From an uncultured Collinsella sp. (GTDB lineage Bacteria > Actinomycetota > Coriobacteriia > Coriobacteriales > Coriobacteriaceae), in contig CABRIB010000020.1 of assembly GCA_902470915.1 (NCBI GenBank), forward strand, positions 1 through 25,467: a DNA stretch of 25,467 bases. The letters are read 5' to 3'. Shown piece by piece: positions 22,588-25,467 of this stretch (within the stretch, counting starts at the first letter, position 1; every line of letters starts with the position of its first letter). Both the position numbers and the translations under genes were made by a program. Below the pieces are notes generated by a model, which had not been told where the DNA came from, did not search any database, and was given only the letters and a program-made list of their open reading frames with translations.

Positions 22588-22604
22588 GGTATTGAGACAA
22601 TACC
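22588..22604. promoter_or_regulatory. Perfect inverted repeat GGTATTG-AGA-CAATACC
   Basis: A 17-bp dyad in the AT-rich gap between the two repeat clusters. Just beyond it on the minus strand, TTGTTC and TATAGA 16 bases apart could be the AlbA_2 promoter, and TCTACCA/TGGTAGA (22542-22548, 22575-22581) forms another dyad around it. A second regulator's operator is possible. All by eye. Confidence 0.4.
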
Positions 22605-22631
22605 ATGATTGCCTGTCTCTTTGCTGCTCAG

Positions 22632-22700
22632 TTATCTCTCATATTTTTCTCTCATCTTCCTGTCATCTCTCATATTAGAGACGAATGAGAGACGAGAGAT
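22632..22700. promoter_or_regulatory. Cluster II of GAGAGATAA-type repeats
   Basis: Second group about 130 bases from the first: GAGAGATAA (22640-22632, minus), GAGAGAA (22653-22647), GAGAGATG (22671-22664), then the core in plus orientation as AGAGAC (22677-22682), GAGAGAC (22687-22693) and GAGAGAT (22694-22700). Sites are looser than in cluster I. No gene starts within 300 bases on the plus side. Confidence 0.5.
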
Positions 22701-22711
22701 ACGCAAGTGAT

Positions 22712-22889
22712 GGACGAGCGAGGATTTTCGGACGGTCGGATATCGAGAGTGGATATTTGGACGGTTTTTGGGGCTTTTGCGGCAAATTCCGTCCAAATAT
22801 CCACTCTCGTTCGATAGGTATCCGGAAATCCTCGCTCGTCCGTCCGAATATCCACTCTCGTTTGGCGAGTGTCCAATTTTCCACGCTCG
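22712..22889. repeat. Modular palindromic array of six ~20-bp units
   Basis: Units resemble CGAGAGTGGATATTTGGACG. Two are in plus orientation (22712-22732 and 22744-22764) and four inverted (22789-22809, 22821-22841, 22841-22860, 22870-22889). The first four form a palindrome: inner arms identical over 21 bp, outer arms 20 of 21, but the 11-bp linkers between them differ, so the units are kept while the linkers drift. The central 24 bases are the loop. Reading frames through this block encode repeated ESGY/RVDI phrases and are spurious. Confidence 0.8.
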
Positions 22890-23025
22890 TGCGGCGGGCA
22901 CGCGGGACCTATGCCCAATCCGGCTGCATCGTCTCCAGTTCGCCGCAGGGTCGCGGCCCCATATGGGTATACTCTCGAGGATTCGACTCGATTCGCCCCC
23001 GCTGGGGCGTCAAAGGAGACTGCAT

Positions 23026-25412
23026 ATGCCCACCACCTCAACCGACCCGCGCGCCGCGGCCGCTACACTGCTGGTGCCCGGCACTACCTGCCACGGCTTT
23101 GCCGTCGGGCGCCGCGAGACCGTGCCCGAGCTCGACTCGGACGCTTACGTGCTGCGACACACTGCCTCGGGCGCTCGCCTGCTGTACCTGGCATGCGACG
23201 ACGAAAACAAGGCCTTTGCCATTGGCTTTAAGACGCCGCCGGCCGATTCCACCGGCGTGTTCCATATTCTTGAGCACTCGGTGCTGTGCGGATCGGCTAA
23301 GTTCCCCGTCAAGGAGCCGTTTGTCGATCTGATCAAGAGCTCCATGCAGACGTTTCTCAACGCCATGACCTACCCCGACAAGACCATCTACCCCGTTGCC
23401 ACCACCAACGAGCAGGATCTGTACAACCTGATGGACGTGTACCTGGACGCGGTGTTCAACCCGGCCATCTATACCAAGCCCACCATTTTTGAGCAGGAGG
23501 GCTGGCACTACGAGCTGGACCTGCCGGAGAGCGTCGAGGGCGAGGGCGACGGCGGCTCCGCGAGCCTGCGCGAGGGCACGCTGCGCTATAACGGCGTGGT
23601 GTTCAACGAGATGAAGGGTGCGCTGTCCGACCCCATGAGTGTGCTGGACGACGCCGTCAACGCCGCGCTCTACCCCGACACCGCCTATGCACACGAGAGC
23701 GGTGGCGACCCGCGCGCGATTCCCGCGCTCACCTACGAGCAGTTCCTGGACACGCACGCGCGCCACTACAATCCTTCCAACTCTTATATAACGCTCTACG
23801 GCGACCTGGACGTGGACCGCGCCCTGGCCTTTTTGGACGAGCGCTATCTGTCGCAGCCGAGTGCCGCGAGCCGCCGCATGGACGCTGCCGTCGCCGCCGG
23901 CGAGGACCCGTCCACGATGGCGCCCAATCCGCTGGGCGTGCAGGCGCCCGTGACCTGCGAGTACAAGCGCGTCGAGATGGCCACCACACCCGAGAACGCC
24001 CTGGTGGGCCTGGGCCTGGTGCTGGGCAACGCGCTCGACCGCAAACGCACGATCGCGGCAGATATCCTGTTTGAAGCACTGCTGGGCTCCAACGAAGCGC
24101 CGGTTAAGAAGGCCATTCTGTCCGCCGGCCTGGGCGGCAACGTGGTGAGCTACACGGCGGCCGAGAGCCTGCAGCCCTACGAGCTCATCATGCTGCAAAA
24201 CGCGCAGCCCGGCGTGGCGCGCGAGCTGCGCCGCGTGTTCCAGGACGCCTGCCGCGACTTATGCGAACATGGCGTTCCGCGCGAGCGCCTGGAAGCCATC
24301 ATCAGCAGCAACGAATACGACCTGCGCCAGCGCGACTACGGTATCGCCGACGGCGTGGCCATTGCGTGTGACGCGCTGAGCACGTGGCTCTACGATGACG
24401 ACGCCGCGACGCTGACGCTCAAGTACGGCCCGGTGTACGAGGAGCTGCGTAGCGAGCTGGACGGCAGCTATTTTGAGGATCTGCTGCGCGAGCTGGTGCT
24501 GCAGAACGATCACATGGCACTGGTCGAGCTGGTGCCGGCGGACGCCGCCGAGGGTTCGGAGGGTGCCGAAGCCGCCGAGCTGGCAGCCAAGCGCGATGCC
24601 ATGACCGATGCCGAGCTGGCCGACGTGGTCGAGCGCACGGCCGCGCTGCGTGCCGCGCAGGAGGCAGAAGACACACCCGAGGCCAAGGCCACGCTGCCGC
24701 GCCTGCGCGTGTCCGACATTGGCGAGGCGCGCCCCGAGCCGCCGCTGGTCGTAGACACGACCACGCCCATCCCCTGCCTGCGCCACGACATCCCCACCAA
24801 CCGTCTGGCCTACGCCATGCAGTATTTCGACCTGAGCTGCGTCGCGTTTGAGGACCTGCCCTATGTGACACTGCTCTGCCGCCTGCTTAAGCAGCTGCCC
24901 ACGCGCGAGCACTCGGCCGAGGAACTCGACAACTTGCTCGCTGGCAAGCTCGGCTTTTTGAGCTTTACGACCGAAGTCATGACGCAGCCCGACGTGGACG
25001 GCGTGCGCCCCTACCTGCTGGTGAGCGCCGGCGCCCTGTCCGAGAAGATCGATGCACTGGCGAGTCTGCCGCGCGAGGTATGGTCGAGCACGCTTTTGGC
25101 AGACGCCGACGCCGACCGCATGCGCGACGTGCTCACGCAGATTCGCATTGGGCTTGAGCAGGGCTTTATCAACAACGGCCACTCGGCGGCGCTCGGTCGC
25201 GCGATGAGCTACAGCTCGCCTTCGGCCGTGGTGCGCGAGCAGCTTTCGGGCGTTGATTTCTATCTGTTCCTGCGCGATCTGCTCGACCACTTTGACGAGC
25301 GCCTGGACGGCCTGCGCGCCAAGCTTACCGAGCTGGCAGGCCGCATCTTTGTGGCCGACGGCTGCATGGCGAGCTTTACCGGCAGCGACGAGGACTTTGA
25401 CGCGTACTGGGA
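23026..25412 (+). CDS. M16C-family (presequence protease-like) metallopeptidase, 3' end missing
   Basis: 795 codons are present before adapter sequence; family members run to about 1000, so roughly the last fifth is missing. ATG preceded by AAGGAG at seven bases. The inverted zinc motif HILEH (His80, Glu83, His84) with VLCGS and the distal ligand Glu195 in VVFNEMKGALSDP identify M16C peptidases; PVKEPFVDLIKSSMQTFLNAMTYPDKT is the usual following block. These enzymes form a chamber that degrades peptides; no signal sequence is seen, so it should act in the cytoplasm. The second half (from about 560) begins the inactive C-terminal M16 repeats (IPTNRLAYAMQYFDLS). TATACT at 22968-22973 is a possible -10 box. 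Confidence 0.95.
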
Positions 25413-25467
25413 CTGTCTCTTATACACATCTCCGAGCCCACGAGACGGACTCCTCTCTCGTCTGCCG
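25413..25467 (+). other. Nextera i7 adapter (library artefact)
   Basis: 25413-25431 is the transposon mosaic end (CTGTCTCTTATACACATCT), 25432-25446 the Read 2 adapter CCGAGCCCACGAGAC, 25447-25454 (GGACTCCT) an i7 index, and 25455-25467 matches the start of the P7 sequence with two differences. Not genomic. Confidence 0.97.

Noticed and set aside
22458..22700. Possible CRISPR array
   Set aside because: Repeats are only 7-9 bp, irregularly spaced and in both orientations, and no cas gene is present.
22670..23041. Minus-strand frames with repeated ESGY or RVDI phrases
   Set aside because: They are translations of the palindromic array; no ribosome site, and the repeat units occur in both orientations.

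Overview
The window reads as a chromosomal contig from a high-G+C actinobacterial gut anaerobe, most likely Collinsella or a close relative (class Coriobacteriia). This is inferred from coding style, from a Phe T-box in front of pheS, and from protein families typical of the class; no ribosomal RNA gene is present to confirm it. Both ends carry Illumina Nextera adapter sequence (1-49 and 25413-25467, with index octamers), so genomic DNA is only 50-25412 and the end genes are cut by the library, not by biology.

Layout. 50 to about 1356: the end of an IS256-family insertion sequence, with a transposase whose RBS-linked start is out of frame with its body. 1459-2505: a Coriobacteriia-type protein with a C-terminal PD-(D/E)XK/DUF559-like nuclease signature. 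2529-3377 (-): a zinc-dependent phospholipase C-like protein. 3457-6171 (-): an ECF-type cobalt/nickel importer (CbiM with fused PDGLE part, CbiQ, CbiO). A NikR-like dyad directly downstream of its promoter -10 box suggests nickel. 6420-10505 (-): pheT, pheS and the T-box leader, with an unusual 185-base spacer between the two synthetase genes. 10639-12222 (+): M32 carboxypeptidase. 12489-16154 (-): glmM behind a large DUF4012 membrane protein, probably one cell-envelope operon. 16304-17326 (-): EamA-type transporter. 17616-17690 (+): tRNA-Val(GAC).

From the tRNA to about 23.0 kb the window looks accessory: a DUF5710 protein with two CxxC knuckles, a small zinc-ribbon protein, an HNH endonuclease gene broken by an amber codon and a one-base slip in a C7 run, an unknown 163-residue protein, and an AlbA_2/GHKL-ATPase/winged-helix putative regulator. 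Upstream of the last gene is a 620-base non-coding block with two clusters of GAGAGATAA-type direct and inverted repeats, then a modular palindromic array of six roughly 20-bp units; two single units that look related lie either side of the 163-residue gene. From 23026 a large M16C metallopeptidase runs off the end.

The main candidates for something undescribed are the AlbA_2 gene with its operator-like repeat clusters and the neighbouring short-repeat family. The NikR-type site, whose promoter -35 box lies in the loop of the pheST terminator, and the palindromic spacer inside pheST are the best regulatory observations.
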